A stretch of 64,000 nt of DNA from the NCBI GenBank assembly GCA_036365145.1, contig JAEOAD010001800.1:1-64000 (forward strand), in the 5' to 3' direction. The stretch is from Orientallactaga sibirica. Lineage: Eukaryota; Chordata; Mammalia; Rodentia; Dipodidae. A model generated the notes under the pieces. The model did not search any database, had not been told where the DNA came from, and saw only the letters and a program-made list of their open reading frames with translations. The number at the start of each line of letters is the position of its first letter. Position 1 is the first letter of the stretch. Below, piece after piece: positions 37,901 through 52,600 of this stretch. The position numbers were made by a program, and so were the translations under genes.

Positions 37901-38533
37901 ATGGATGATGCCTTTGTGCAATGCAGGTGTTTACCTTCATCTAAGCTTTGGATGATACTCTATGCAATGTAGGTGTTGATATTTACCTAAGGAATAGATG
38001 ATCCCTCTGTTCATTGCAGGTATTTACCATTTTCTAAGGAATGGATGATCCGTCTGTTCAATGCAGGTGTTTATCATTTTCTAAGGAATGGATGATCCCT
38101 CAGTGCAATGCAGGTGTTGACCTTTACCTAAGGAATAAATGAGCTCTCTATTCAATGCAGGTGTTTACCGTTATCTAAGGAATGCATGATCCCTGTGTTC
38201 AATGAAGGTCTTTACAGTTACCTAAGGAATGGATGATTCCTCTGTGCAATGCAGGTATTTACCTTTATGAAAGGAATTGATGATTCCTCTGAGAAATGAA
38301 GGTGTTTACCTTTAAATATGGAATGGGAGGAGCCCTCTGTGCACTCCAGGTGTTGATCTTTAAATAAGGAATAGATGATCACTCTTTTAAATGCAGGGGT
38401 TTACCGTTAACTAAGGAATGGATGATCCCTGTGTTCAATGCAGGTGTTTACCGTTATATAAGGAATGGATGATCCCTCTGTTCTATGCAGGTGTTTCCCT
38501 TTTGGTATGGAATGGATGATCCCTCTGTGCAAT

Positions 38534-38627
38534 GCAGGTGTTGATATTTAACTAAGGAATAGATGATCCCTTAGTTCAATGCAGGTGTTGATATTTAACT
38601 AAGGAATAGATGATCCCTTAGTTCAAT
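38534..38627 (+). repeat. Exact 47-bp monomer duplication in unit A
   Basis: Two consecutive monomers with GTTGATATTTAAC and GATCCCTTAGTTC start at 38534 and 38581, 47 bp apart. The same doublet occurs in unit B at about 44757-44850, so it formed before the 6.2-kb duplication. Confidence 0.9.
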
Positions 38628-39154
38628 GCAAGTGTTTACTGTTATCTAAGGAATAAATGACCCTCTGTTCAATGCAGTTGTTTATCGTTATCTAAGGAAT
38701 GGATGATCCGTCTTTTCAATGCAGGTTTCTACAGTTATCTAAAGGAACGGATAATCCCTCTCTGTAGTTCAGGTGTTTACATTTACCTAAGGATTGCGAT
38801 GATCCCTCTGTGCAATGCAGGTGTTAAACTTTAACTGAGGAATTGATGATCCCTCTGTTCTGTGTAGGTGTTTACCGTTATCTAAGGAATAAATGACCCT
38901 TCTGTTCAATGAAGGTGTTTACCTTTATCTAAGGAATGGATTATACCTCTCTTCTATGCAGTTGTTTACAGTTACCTAAGGAATGGATGATCCCTCCATG
39001 CAATGCAAGTGTTTACAATTACATAAGGAATAGATGTTCCCTCTGTACAGTGCAGGTGTTTACCTTTCAGAATCGGATGATCCTCTGTGTAATGCAGGTG
39101 TTTATATTTACCTAAGAAGGAATAGATGATCCCTCTGTTCAATGCAGGTGTTTA

Positions 39155-39718
39155 CCATTACATAAGGAATGGATGATCCCTCTGTGAAATGCAGGTGCTT
39201 GGCTTTACCTAAGGAATGGATGATCATATATTCAATGCAGGTGTTGATCTTTAGCTAAGGAATAGATGAGCCCTCTGGTCAATGCACGTGTTTACCGTTA
39301 TGTAACGGAATGGATGATCACTCTGTTCAATGCAGGTGTTTACAGTTACCTAAGGAATGGATGACCCCTCTGTGAAATGCAGGTATTTAAGATTATCTAA
39401 GGAATGGGTGATCCCTCTGTTCAATGCATGTGTTTACCATTACATAAGGAATGGATGATCCCTCTGTGAAATGCAGGTGCTTGGCTTTACCTAAGGAATG
39501 GATGATCATATATTCAATGCAGGTGTTGATCTTTAGCTAAGGAATAGATGAGCTGGTCAAAGGTGGTTAATGGAATGGATGATCACTCTGTTCAATGCAG
39601 GTGTTTACAGTTACCTAAGGAATGGATGACCCCTCTGTGAAATGCAGGTGTTTACCTTTACCGAAGGAATGGATGATCCCTTTGTGCAATGCAGGTGTTG
39701 ATCTTTAACTAAACAATA
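39155..39718 (+). repeat. 282-bp six-monomer tandem duplication
   Basis: The order CCATTACATAAGG, GTGCTTGGC, GATCATATATTC, GATCTTTAGC and GACCCCTCTG is repeated with starts at 39155 and 39437, an offset of 282 or 6 x 47. Unit B has the same doublet at 45373 and 45654. The second copy in unit A is damaged at 39549-39573. This six-monomer order is a local amplification of a cassette found throughout the right half. Confidence 0.88.
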
Positions 39719-40369
39719 CAGATCCCTCTGTTCAATACAGGTGTTTGCCATTATCTAAGGAATAAATGAGCACTCTATTCATTGCAGGTGTTTACTGTTA
39801 TCTAAGGAATGCATGATCCCTCTGTTCAATGGAGCTCTTCACAGTTACCTACGGAATGAATGATCCCTCTGTGCAATGTAAATGTTACGTTTCTGAAGGA
39901 TTGGATGATCCCTCTGTGCAGTGAAGGTGTTGATCTTTACCTAAGGAATAGATATCCCTCTGTTCAATATAGGTGTTTACTGTTGTCTGAAGAATGGATG
40001 GTCCCTCTTTTCAATGCAGGTTTTAAGATTATCTAAGGAATGTGTGATCCCTCTGTTCAATGCAAGTGTTTACCATTACATAAGGAATGCATGATCTCAC
40101 TGTGCAAGGCAGGTGTTTTACCTTTACCTAAGGAATGGATATTCCCTATGTGCAATGAAGGAGTGGACGTTTACCTAAGGAATGGGATGATCCCTCTGTC
40201 CAATGCAGGTGTTTCCTTTACCTAAGGAATGGATGATTCCTCTATGCAATGCAGGTGTTTAACTTTATCTAAGGATTGGGATGATCCCTCTGTGCAATGC
40301 AGGTGCTGATCTTTAACTAAGGAATAGATGTTCCCTCTGTTCAATGCAGGTGTTTACTGTTATCTAAGG

Positions 40370-43300
40370 AATAAATGAACCCTCTGTTCAATGCAGGAGT
40401 TATTGTTATCTAAAGAATGGGATGATCCCTCTGTTCTATGCAGGTGTTTACAGTTAACTAAGGAATGGATGATCCCTCTGTGCAATGCAGGTGTTTACCT
40501 TTACTAAGAATTGGATGATCCCTCTTTGCAATGCAGGTGTTTAACTTTAACTAAGGAATTGATGATCCCTCTGTTCAATGCAGGTGTTTATATTTATCTT
40601 AGGAATAAATGAGCCCTCTGTTCAATGCAGGTGTTTACCGTTATCTAAGGAATGGATGGTCCCTCTGTTCAATGCTGCTCTTTACAGTTACATATGTAAT
40701 GAATGATCCCTCTGTGCAATGCAGGTGTTTACCTTTCATAAGGATTTGATGATCCCTCTGTGCAGTACAGGTGTTGATCTTTACCTAAGGAATAGATGAT
40801 CCCTCTGTTCAATGCAGGTGTTTACTGTTGTCTAAAGAATGGATGATCCTCTTTTCAATGCAGGTGTTTATGATTATCTAAGGAATGTGTGATCCCTCTG
40901 TTCAATGCAAGTGTTTACCATTACATAAGGAATGGATGATCCCTCTGTGCAATGCAGGTGTTTAACTTTACCTAAGGAATGGATAATTCTTATGTGCAAT
41001 CCAGGTGTGACCTTTATCTAAGGAATGGGATGATCCCTCTCTGCAATGCAGGTGTTTCCTTTACCTAAGGAATGTATGATCCGTCTGTGCAATGCAGGTG
41101 TTTAACTTTACCTTAGGATTGGGATGATCACTCTGTTGCAATGCATGTGCTGATCTTTAATTAAGGAATGGAATTTCCCTCTGTTCAATGTAGGTGTTTA
41201 CTGGTATCTAAGGAATAAATGACCCTCTGTTCAATGGAGGTGTTTACCAATATCTAACGAATGGATGATCCCTCTATTCTATGCAGGTGTATACAGTTAC
41301 CTATGGAATGGATCAACCCTCTGTGAAATGCAAGTCTTTACCTTTACGTAAGGAATGGATGATGCCTCTATGCAATGCAGGTGTTTACCTTTACCTATGG
41401 ATTGTGATGATTCCTCTGTGCAATGCAGGTGGTGATCTTTAACTAAGGAATTGATGATCACTCTGTTCAATGCAGATGTTTACCAGAACCTAAGGAATAA
41501 ATGATCCCTCTGTTCAATGCAGGTGTTTACCGTTATCTAAGGAATGGATGATCCCTTTCTTCAATGCAGGTGTTTAGAGTTACCTAAGGAATGTATTATC
41601 CTCTGTGCAGTGTAAGTGTTAACCTTTACCTAAGGAATGGATGATCCCTCTGTGCAAGACAGGTGTTTACCTTTACCTAAGGAATGGGATGATCCTCTGT
41701 GCAATGCAGGTGTTGATCTTTACCTAAGGAATAGATGTCTCTCTATTCAATGCAGGTGTTTACCCTTTTACTAAGGAATGGATGATCCCCTGTGCAATGC
41801 AGGTGTTGATCTTTACCTAAGGAATAGATGATCCCTCTGTTCTATGCCAATGTTTACCATTATCTAAAGAATGGATGAGCCCTCTATTCAATGCAGGTAT
41901 TTATCATTACACAAGGAACAGATGACCCCTCTTTGCAATGCAGGTGTTTACCTTTACCTAAGGATTGTGATGTTCCTCTTTGCAATGCAGGAGCTGTACT
42001 TTAAATAAGGAATAGATGATCCATGTGTTCAAAGCAGGTGTTTACCATTATCTAAGGAACAAATGACCCCTCTGTTCAATGCAGGTGTTTACCGTTATCT
42101 AAGGAATGGATGATCCCTCTGTTCAATGCAAATTTTACAGTTACCTACGGAATGAATGATCCCTCTGGGCAATGCAGGTGTTTACCTTTCCGAAGATATG
42201 GATAATCCCTCTGTGCAGTGCAGGTGTTGATCTTGACCTAAGGAATAGATGATTCCTCTGTTCAATGTAGGTGTTTACCATTATCTAAAGAATGGATGAT
42301 CCCTATTTTCAATGCAGGTGTTTACAGTTACCTAAGGAATGGATCATCCCTCTGTGGAATGCAATTGTTTACCTTACCTAAGGAATGGATGATCCCTCTG
42401 TTCTATGCAGGTGTTTACAGTTACTTAAGGAATGGATGATCCCTCTGTGCAATGCAAGTGTTTACCTTTACCTAAGGAATTGATGATCCCTCTGTGCAAT
42501 GCAGGTGCTTACCTTTACCTAAGGAATTGATGATCCTCTGTGCAATGCAGATGGTGATATTTCCCTAAGGAATAAATGATCCCTCTGTTCAATGCACGTG
42601 TTTCCTGTTTTATAAGGAATGGATAATCCCTCTGTGAAATGCAGGTGTTTAAGATTATCTAAGGAATGGGTGATCCCTCTGTTTAATGCAGGTGTTTACC
42701 ATTACATAAGGAAATGATCCCTATGTGAAATGCAGGTGTTTGGCTTTACCTAAGGAATGGATGATATCTGTATTCAATGTAGGTGTTGACCTGTAGCTAA
42801 GGAAAAGATGAGCCCTCTGTTCAATACAGGTTTTTACCTTTATGTATGGAATGGATGATCCCTCTGTTCAATGCAGGTGTTTACAGTTTCCTAAGGAATG
42901 GATGATCCCTCTGTGTAATGCAGGTGTTTACCTTTACCTAAGGAATGTATGATCCCTATGTGCAATGCAGGTGTTTACCTTTACATAAGGAATGGGATGA
43001 TCCCTCTGAGAAATTCAGGTGTTGATCTTTACCTACCAAATATATGATCCCTCTGTTCAATGCAGGTGTTTACCATTATCTAAGGAATGGATGATTCCTG
43101 TCTCCAGTGCAGGTCTTTACAGTTACCTAACGAATGGATGATCCGTCTGTGAAATGCAGGTGTTTATCTTTATCTAAGGAATGGGATGATCCCCCTCTGT
43201 GCACTGCTGGTGTTGATCTTTAACTAAGGAATAGACAATCACTCTGATAAATGCAGGTGTTTCCCGTTAACTAAGGAATGGATGATCCCTCTGTTCCATG

Positions 43301-46300
43301 CAGGTGTTTACCGTTATCTAAGGAATGGATGATACCTCTGTGCAATGCAGGTGTTTACCTTTACCTAAGGATTGGGATGATCCCTCTGTGCAATGCTGGT
43401 GTTGATCTTTAACTAAGGAATTGATGATCCCTCTGTTCAATGCAGGTGTTTACCGTAACGTAAGGAATAAGTGACCCCTCTGTTCAATGCAGGGGTTCAT
43501 TGTTATGTAAGGAACGGATGATCCCTGTGTTCAATGCAGTTGTTTACCGTAACGTAAGGAATAAATGACACCTCTATTCAATGCAGGTGTTTGCCGTTAT
43601 CTAAGGAATGGATGATCCCTCTCTTCTATGCAGGTGGTTACAATTTTCTAAGGAAGGGATGATCCCTCTTTTCATTGCAGGTTTTTACCTTTACCTAATG
43701 ATTTGGTTGATCCCTCTGGGCAATGCAGGTGTTCGTCTTTAAAAAGGAATGGATGATACCTCTGTTCAATGCAGGTGTTTACCATTACCTAAGGAATAAA
43801 TGACCCTTCTGTTCAATGCAGGTGTTTACCTTTTTCTATGGTATGGATGACCCCTCTGTGCAATGCAAGTGTTAACCTTTACCTAAGGAATGGATGATCC
43901 CTCTGCATAAGGCAGGTGTTTACCTTTACCTAAGGAATGGGATGATCCTCTGTGCAATGCAGGTGTTGATCTTTACCTAAGGAATAGATGACCCTGTGTT
44001 CAATGCAGGTGTTTACTCTTATCTAAGGAATGGATGATCCCTCTTTTCTATGCAGGTGTTTAGAATTACCTAAGGAATGGATGACCCCTCTGTTTAATGC
44101 AGGTGTTTACCTTTACCTAAGGAATGGATGATGCCTTTGTGCAATGCAGGTGTTTACCTTCATCTAAGCTTTGGATGATACTCTATGCAATGTAGGTGTT
44201 GATATTTACCTAAGGAATAGATGATCCCTCTGTTCATTGCAGGTATTTACCATTTTCTAAGGAATGGATGATCCGTCTGTTCAATGCAGGTGTTTATCAT
44301 TTTCTAAGGAATGGATGATCCCTCAGTGCAATGCAGGTGTTGACCTTTACCTAAGGAATAAATGAGCTCTCTATTCAATGCAGGTGTTTACCGTTATCTA
44401 AGGAATGCATGATCCCTGTGTTCAATGAAGGTCTTTACAGTTACCTAAGGAATGGATGATTACTCTGTGCAATGCAGGTATTTACCTTTATGAAAGGAAT
44501 TGATGATTCCTCTGAGAAATGAAGGTGTTTACCTTTAAATATGGAATGGGAGGAGCCCTCTGTGCACTCCAGGTGTTGATCTTTAAATAAGGAATAGATG
44601 ATCACTCTTTTAAATGCAGGGGTTTACCGTTAACTAAGGAATGGATGATCCCTGTGTTCAATGCAGGTGTTTACCGTTATATAAGGAATGGATGATCCCT
44701 CTGTTCTATGCAGGTGTTTCCCTTTTGGTATGGAATGGATGATCCTCTGTGCAATGCAGGTGTTGATATTTAACTAAGGAATAGATGATCCCTTAGTTCA
44801 ATGCAGGTGTTGATATTTAACTAAGGAATAGATGATCCCTTAGTTCAATGCAAGTGTTTACTGTTATCTAAGGAATAAATGACCCCTCTGTTCAATGCAG
44901 TTGTTTATCGTTATCTAAGGAATGGATGATCCGTCTTTTCTATGCAGGTTTCTACAGTTATCTAAGGAACGGATAATCCCTCTCTGTAGTTCAGGTGTTT
45001 ACATTTACCTAAGGATTGCGATGATCCCTCTGTGCAATGCAGGTGTTAAACTTTAACTGAGGAATTGATGATCCCTCTGTTCTGTGTAGGTGTTTACCGT
45101 TATCTAAGGAATAAATGACCCTTCTGTTCAATGAAGGTGTTTACCTTTATCTAAGGAATGGATTATACCTCTCTTCTATGCAGTTGTTTACAGTTACCTA
45201 AGGAATGGATGATCCCTCCATGCAATGCAAGTGTTTACAATTACATAAGGAATAGATGTTCCCTCTGTACAGTGCAGGTGTTTACGTCAGGAATCGGATG
45301 ATCCTCTGTGTAATGCAGGTGTTTATATTTACCTAAGGAATAGATGATCCCTCTGTTCAATGCAGGTGTTTACCATTACATAAGGAATGGATGATCCCTC
45401 TGTGAAATGCAGGTGCTTGGCTTTACCTAAGGAATGGATGATCATATATTCAATGCAGGTGTTGATCTTTAGCTAAGGAATAGATGAGCCCTCTGGTCAA
45501 TGCACGTGTTTACCGTTATGTACGGAATGGATGATCACTCTGTTCAATGCAGGTGTTTACAGTTACCTAAGGAATGGATGACCCCTCTGTGAAATGCAGG
45601 TATTTAAGATTATCTAAGGAATGGGTGATCCCTCTGTTCAATGCATGTGTTTACCATTACATAAGGAATGGATGATCCCTCTGTGAAATGCAGGTGCTTG
45701 GCTTTACCTAAGGAATGGATGATCATATATTCAATGCAGGTGTTGATCTTTAGCTAAGGAATAGATGAGCCCTCTGGTCAATGCAGGTGTTTACCGTTAT
45801 GTATGGAATGGATGATCACTCTGTTCAATGCAGGTGTTTACAGTTACCTAAGGAATGGATGACCCCTCTGTGAAATGCAGGTGTTTACCTTTTCCGAACG
45901 AATGGATGATCCCTTTGTGCAATGCAGGTGTTGATCTTTAACTAAACAATACAGATCCCTCTGTTCAATACAGGTGTTTGCCATTATCTAAGGAATAAAT
46001 GAGCACTCTATTCATTGCAGGTGTTTACTGTTATCTAAGGAATGCATGATCCCTCTGTTCAATGGAGCTCTTCACAGTTACCTACGGAATGAATGATCCC
46101 TCTGTGCAATGTAAATGTTACGTTTCTGAAGGATTGGATGATCCCTCTGTGCAGTGAAGGTGTTGATCTTTACCTAAGGAATAGATATCCCTCTGTTCAA
46201 TATAGGTGTTTACTGTTGTCTGAAGAATGGATGGTCCCTCTTTTCAATGCAGGTTTTTAAGATTATCTAAGGAATGTGTGATCCCTCTGTTCAATGCAAG

Positions 46301-46600
46301 TGTTTACCATTACATAAGGAATGCATGATCTCACTGTGCAAGGCAGGTGTTTTGCTTTACCTAAGGAATGGATATTCCCTATGTGCAATGAAGGAGTGGA
46401 CGTTTACCTAAGGAATGGGATGATCCCTCTGTCCAATGCAGGTGTTTCCTTTACCTAAGGAATGGATGATTCCTCTATGCAATGCAGGTGTTTAACTTTA
46501 TCTAAGGATTGGGATGATCCCTCTGTGCAATGCAGGTGCTGATCTATAACTAAGAAATAGATGTTTCCTCTATTCAATGCAGGTGTTTACTGTTATCTAA
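40370..46600 (+). repeat. 6.2-kb higher-order unit B
   Basis: This is the second tandem copy of unit A. It starts at the same AATAAATGAACCC monomer and loses close similarity near 46550-46600, where GCTGATCTATAAC and GAGCCCTTTG variants appear. All private variants of A that I followed (GCTGCTCTTTACAG, CTAAGCTTTGG, CTCTGTAGTTCAGG, CAATGGAGCTCTTC) are present here in order. A third copy does not follow: 46.6 kb onward returns to ordinary divergence. Confidence 0.93.
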
Positions 46601-49600
46601 GGAATAAATGAGCCCTTTGTTCAATGCAGGTGTTTGCCGTTATCTAAGGAATGGATGATCCCACTCTTCTATGCAGGTGTTAACAGTTACTTAAGGAATG
46701 GATGATCCCTCTGTGCAATGCAAGTGTATACCTTTACCTAAGGAATGGATGATCCCTCTGTACAATGCAGGTGTTTACCTTTACATAAGGAGTGGGATGA
46801 TCTGCTGTTTAATGCAGGTGTTTATATTTTCCTAAGGAATAGATGATCCCTCTGTTCCATGCAGGTGTTTACCGTTTTCTAAGGAATGGATGATCCTTCT
46901 GTGAAATGCAGGTATTTAAGATTATCTAAGGAATGGGTGATCCCTCTGTTCAATGCATGTGTTTACCATTACATAATGAATGGATGATCCCTCTGTGAAA
47001 TGCAGGTGTTTGGCTTTACCTAATGAATGGATGATCGTATATTCAATGCAGGTGTTGATCTTTAGCTAAGGAATAGATGAGCATTCTGTTCAATGCAGGG
47101 GTTTACCGTTATGTATGGAATGGATGATCACTCTGTTCAATGCAGGTGTTTACAGTTACCTAAGGAATGGATGACCCCTCTGTGAAATGCAGGTGTTTAA
47201 CTTTACCGAAGGAATGGATGATCCCTTTGTGCAATGCAGGTGTTGATGTTTACCTACGGAGTATATGATCCCTCTGTTCAATACTGGTGTTTGTCGTTTT
47301 CTAAGGAATGGATGATCCCTCTGTGCAATGCAGGTGTTGACCTGTACCTAAGGAATAAATGAGCCCTCTGTTCAATGTAAGTGTTTACTGTTATCTAAGG
47401 AATGGATGATCCCTATGTTCAATGCAGGTCTTTACAGTTACCTAAGGAATGGATGATCCCTCTGTGCAATTCAGGTATTTACCTTTATAAATGGAATGGA
47501 TTACCCCTCTGTGAAATGCATGTGTTTACCTTAGCCTAAGGAATGGGATGATCCCTCTGTGCACTGCAGGTGTTGATCTTTAACTAAGGAATGGATGATC
47601 CCTCTGTTCAATGCAGGTGTTTACACTTATCTAAGGAATGGATGATCCCTCTGTGCAATGCAGGTGTTTAACTTTACATAAGGAATGGATCATCCCTCTT
47701 TGCAATGCAGGTGTTTACCTTTCCCTATGGATTGTGATGATCCCTCTATGCAATGCAGGTGTTGATCTTTAACTAAGGAATTGGTGATCCCTTTCTTCAA
47801 TGCAGTTGTTTACCATTATCTAAGGAACAAATGACCCCTATGTTCAATGCAGGTATTTACCGTTATCTAAGGAATGGAAGATCCCTCTCTTCTATGCAGG
47901 TGTTTACAGTTACCTATGAAATGGATGATCCCTCTATGCAGTGCAGGTGTTTACCTTTGCCTAAGGATTGGCATGATCCCTCTTTGCAATGCAGGTGTTG
48001 TTCTTTAACTAAGGAATAGATGATCCCTAGGTTCAATGCAGGTGTTTACCATTATCTAAGGAATAAATCACCCTTCTGTTCAATGCAGGTGTTTACCTTT
48101 ATCTAAGGAATGGATGATCCCTCTCTTCTATGCAGGTGTTTACAGTTACGTAAGGAATGGATGATCCCTCTGTGCAATGCAATGTTTACTGTTACCTAAA
48201 GAATGGATAATCTCTCTATTCAATGCAGGTGTTTACCATTACTTAAGAAATTGATGATACCTCTGTGCAATGCAAGTGTTTACCTTTACCTTAGGATTGG
48301 GATGATCCCTCGGTGCAATGCAGGTGCTGATCTTTAACTAAGGAATAGATGGTCCCTCTTTTCAATGTAGGTGTTTACCAATATCTAAGGAATAAATGAC
48401 CCCTCTGTTCAATGCAGATGTTTACCCTTATCTAAGGAATAGATGATCCCTTTGTTCAATGCATCTCTTCACAGTTACCTACGGCATGAATGATCCCTCT
48501 GTGCAATGCAAGTGTTTACCTTTCAGAAGAATTGGATGATCCCTCTGTGCAGTGCAGGTTTTGATGTTTACCTAAGGAATAGATGATCGTTCTGTTTAAT
48601 ATAGGTGTTTACCGTTATCTAAAGAATCAATGATCCCTCTTTTCAATGTAGGTGTTTACGATTATCTAAGGAATGTGTGATCCCTCTGTTCAATGCATGT
48701 GTTTAACATTAAATAAGGAATGGATGATACCTCTGTGCAGTTCATGTATTTATCTTTACCTAAGGATTGGGATGAACCCTCGGTGCAATGCAGGTGTTGA
48801 TCTTTAACTAAGGAATAGATGATCCCTCTGTTCAATGCAGGTGTTTACCATTATCTAAGGAATAAATGACCCTTCTATTCAATGTAGGTGTTTACCTTTA
48901 TCTAAGGAATTGATGATCCCTCTGTGCAGTGCAGGTGTTGATCTTTAACTAAGGAATAGATGATCCCTCTGTTTAATGTAGGTGTTTACCGTTATCTAAT
49001 GAATGAGTGATCCCTCTGTTCAATGCGAGTGTTTACCATTACATAAGGAATGCATGATCCCTCTTTGTAATGCAGGTGTTTTGCTTTACCTAAGGAATGG
49101 ATGATCCCTATGTGCAATACGGGTGTTGACCTTTACCTAAGGAATGGGATGATCCCTCTGTGCAAAGCAGGTGTTTCCTTTACCTAAGGAATTGATGATC
49201 TGTCTGTGCAATGCAGGTGTTTAACTTTACCTAAGGATTGGGATGATCCCTCTGTGCAATGCAGATGTTGATCTTTACCTAAAGAATAGATGGTTCCTCT
49301 GTTCAATGCAGGTGTTTACCGTTTTCTTAGGAATGGATGATCTCTTTGTGAAAAGCAGGTGTTTAACATTATCTAAGGAATGGGTGATCACACTGTGAAC
49401 TACAGGTATTGATCTTTAACTAAGGAATAGATGATCACTGTGTTCAATGCAGGTGTTTACCATTAACTAAGGAATGGATGATCCCTCTGTTCAATGCAGG
49501 TGTTTAGACTTATCTAAGGAATTGATGATCCCTATGTGCAATACAGGTGTTTACCTTTATGTAAAGAATGGATGATCCCTCTCTCCAATGCAGCTGTTTA

Positions 49601-52600
49601 CTTTTATGTATGGATTGGGATTATTCCTCTGTGCAATGAAGGTGTTGATCTTTAACTAAGGAATAGATGATCCCTGTTTTCAATGCATGTGTTTACCGTT
49701 ATCTCAGGAATGGATGATCCCTCTGTTCTATGCAGGTGTTTACAGTTAATAGGGAATGGATGATCCCTATGTGCAATGGAAGTGTTAAACTTTACCTAAG
49801 GAAAGGATGATCCCTCTGCACAAGGCAAGTGATTACCTTTACCTAAGGAATGGGTGATCCTCTGTGCAATGCAGGTGTTCATCTTTACCTAAGGAATAGA
49901 TGTTTCCTTATTCAATGCAGGTGTTTACCTTTACTGAAGCAATGGGACGATCCCCCTCTGCAATGCAGGTGTTGATCTTTACCTAAGGAATAGATGATCC
50001 ATCTGTTCAATGCAGATGTTTACCCTTATCTCAGGAATGGATGAGTCCTATGTGCAATGCAGGTGTTGATCTTTACCTAAGGTATCAATGAGCACTCTGT
50101 TTAATGCAGGTGTTTCCTATTATCTAAGGAATGGATGATCCCTCTGTTCAATGCAGCCGTTTACAGTTACTTAAGGAATGAATGATCCCTCTGTGCAATG
50201 AAGGTGTTGATCTTTACCTAAGGCATATATGATCCCTCTCTACAAGGGAGGGGTTTACCATTAACTAAGGAACAGATGATCTCTGTGTTCAATACAGGTT
50301 TTTACAGTTACCTAAGAAATGGATGATCCCTCTGTGCAATGCAGGTTATGATCTTTAACTAAGGAATAGATGATCCCTCTCTTCAATGCAGGTGTTTACC
50401 GTTATCCAAGGAATAAATGACCCCTCTGTTCAATGCAGGTGTTTACCTTTATCTAAGGAATGGATGATCCCTCTGCTCTATGCAGATATTTACCTTTAAC
50501 TAAGGAATGGGATGATCACTCTGTGCAATGCAGGTGTTGATCTTTACCTAAGGAATAGATGATACCTCTGTTCCATAGAGGTATTTACCTTTACCTAAGG
50601 AATGGGATGATCCCCTGTGCAATGCAGGTGTTAATCTTTACCTAAGAAATAGATGAGCCCTCTGTTCAATGCAGGTGTTTACCATAATCTAAAGAATGCT
50701 TGATCCCTCTATACTCTGCAGGCGTTTACCATTACATAAGGAATGGATGATCCCTCTGTGCAATGCAGGTGTTTACCTTTACCTAAAGAATGGAATGATC
50801 TCTCTGTGCACTGCAGGTGTTGATCCTTACCTAAGGAATAGATGATCCCTCTGTTCAATGCAGGTGTTTATCCTTATCTCAGGAATGAATGATCCATCTG
50901 GGCAATGCATGTCTTGACTTTTACCTAAGGAATAAATGAGCACTATGTTCAATGCAGGTGTTTACCATTATCTAAGTAAGAAAAGTGCCATCTGTTCAAT
51001 GCAGGTGTTTACCGTTATCTACGAATGGATGATCCCTCTGTTCAATGCGGCTCTTTACATTTACCTAGGGAATGAATGATCCCTCTGTGCAATGTAGGTG
51101 TTTAACTTTCCGAAGGATTGTATGAACCCTCTGTGCAGTGCAGGTGTTGATCTTTACCTAAGGAATAGATGATCCTTCTCTTTAATGTAGTTGTTTACCG
51201 TTATCTAAAGAATGGATGATCCCTCTTTTCAATGCAGGTGTTGACCTTTACCTAAGGAATGGATGATCCCTCTGTGCAATGCAGGTTTTTACCATTACCT
51301 AAGGATTGGGATGATCCCTCTGTTCTTTGCAGGTGTTTACACTTACCTAAGGAATGGATGATCCCTCTGTGCAATGCAAGTGTTTACCTTTATCTAAGGA
51401 AGGGATGACCCCTTTGTGCAATGCTGGTGTTTACCTTTACCTAAGAAATGGGATGATCCTCTGTGCAATGCAGGTGTTGATCTTTACCTAAGAAATAGAT
51501 GATCACTCTGTTCAATGCAGATGTTTACCGTTTTCTAAGGAATGGATGATCCCTCTGTGAAATCCATGTGTTTAAGATTATCTACAGAATGGGGTTCCTT
51601 CTGTTCAACGCAGGTGTTTACCATTACATAAGGAATGGACGATCCCTCTGTGAAATGCAGGTGTTTGGCTTTACCTATAGAATGGATGATCTCTATATTC
51701 AATGCCGGTGTTGATCTTTAGCTAAGGAATAGATGAGCACTCTGTTCAATGCAGGTGTTTACCATTATGTAAGGAATGGATGACCCCTCTGTGCAATGCA
51801 GGTGTTGATGTTTACCTATGGAGTATATGATTCCTCTGTTCAATGCAGGTGTTTATCGTTTTCTAAGGAATGGATGATCCCTCTGTGCAATGCAGGTGTT
51901 TAACTTTACCTAAGGATTGGGATGATCCCTCTGTTCTTTGCAGGTGTTTACACTTACCTAAGGAATGGATGATCCCTCTGTGCAATGCAAATGTTTAACT
52001 TTACCTAAGGAAGGGATGATCCCTCTGTGCAATGCTGGTGTTTTCCTTTACCTAAGAAATGGGTTGATCCTCTGTGCAATGCAGGTGTTGACCTTTACCT
52101 AAGGAATAGATGATCCCTCTGTTCAATGCAGGTGTTTACCGTTTTCTAAGGAATTGATTATCCCTCTGTGAAATCCAGGTGTTTAAAATTATCTATGGAA
52201 TGGGTGATCCCTCTGTTCAACGCAGGTGTTTACCATTACATAAGGAATGAACTATCCCTCTGTGAAATGCAGGTGTGTGGCTTTACCTATGGAATGGATG
52301 ATTTCTATATTCAATGCCGGTGTTGATCTTTAGCTAAGGTATAGATGAGCACTCTGTTCAATGCAGGTGTTTACCGTTATGTAAGGAATGGATGACCCCT
52401 CTGTGCAATGCAGGTGTTTTCTGTTTTCTAAGGAATGAATGAGCCCCCTGTGCAATGCAGGTTTTTAACTTTACCTAAGGATTGGGATGATCCCTCTGTT
52501 CTTTGCAGGTATTTACACTTACCTAAGGAATGGATGATCACTCTGTGCAATGCAGGTGTTGATCTTTACCTAAGGAATAGATGATACCTCTGTTCCCTAC

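Larger units (their letters stand above)
34141..40369 (+). repeat. 6.2-kb higher-order unit A
   Basis: This unit of about 132 monomers is followed directly by a near-identical copy (unit B). Matching landmarks are 34441/40669, 35072/41299, 36901/43122, 37941/44164, 38721/44944 and 39841/46074, giving spacings of 6221-6233 bp. Differences are mostly isolated base changes and indels of 1-3 bp, far fewer than between neighbouring monomers. A patch at 39549-39573 is shortened by about 23 bases relative to unit B. There are no genes inside. Confidence 0.93.
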
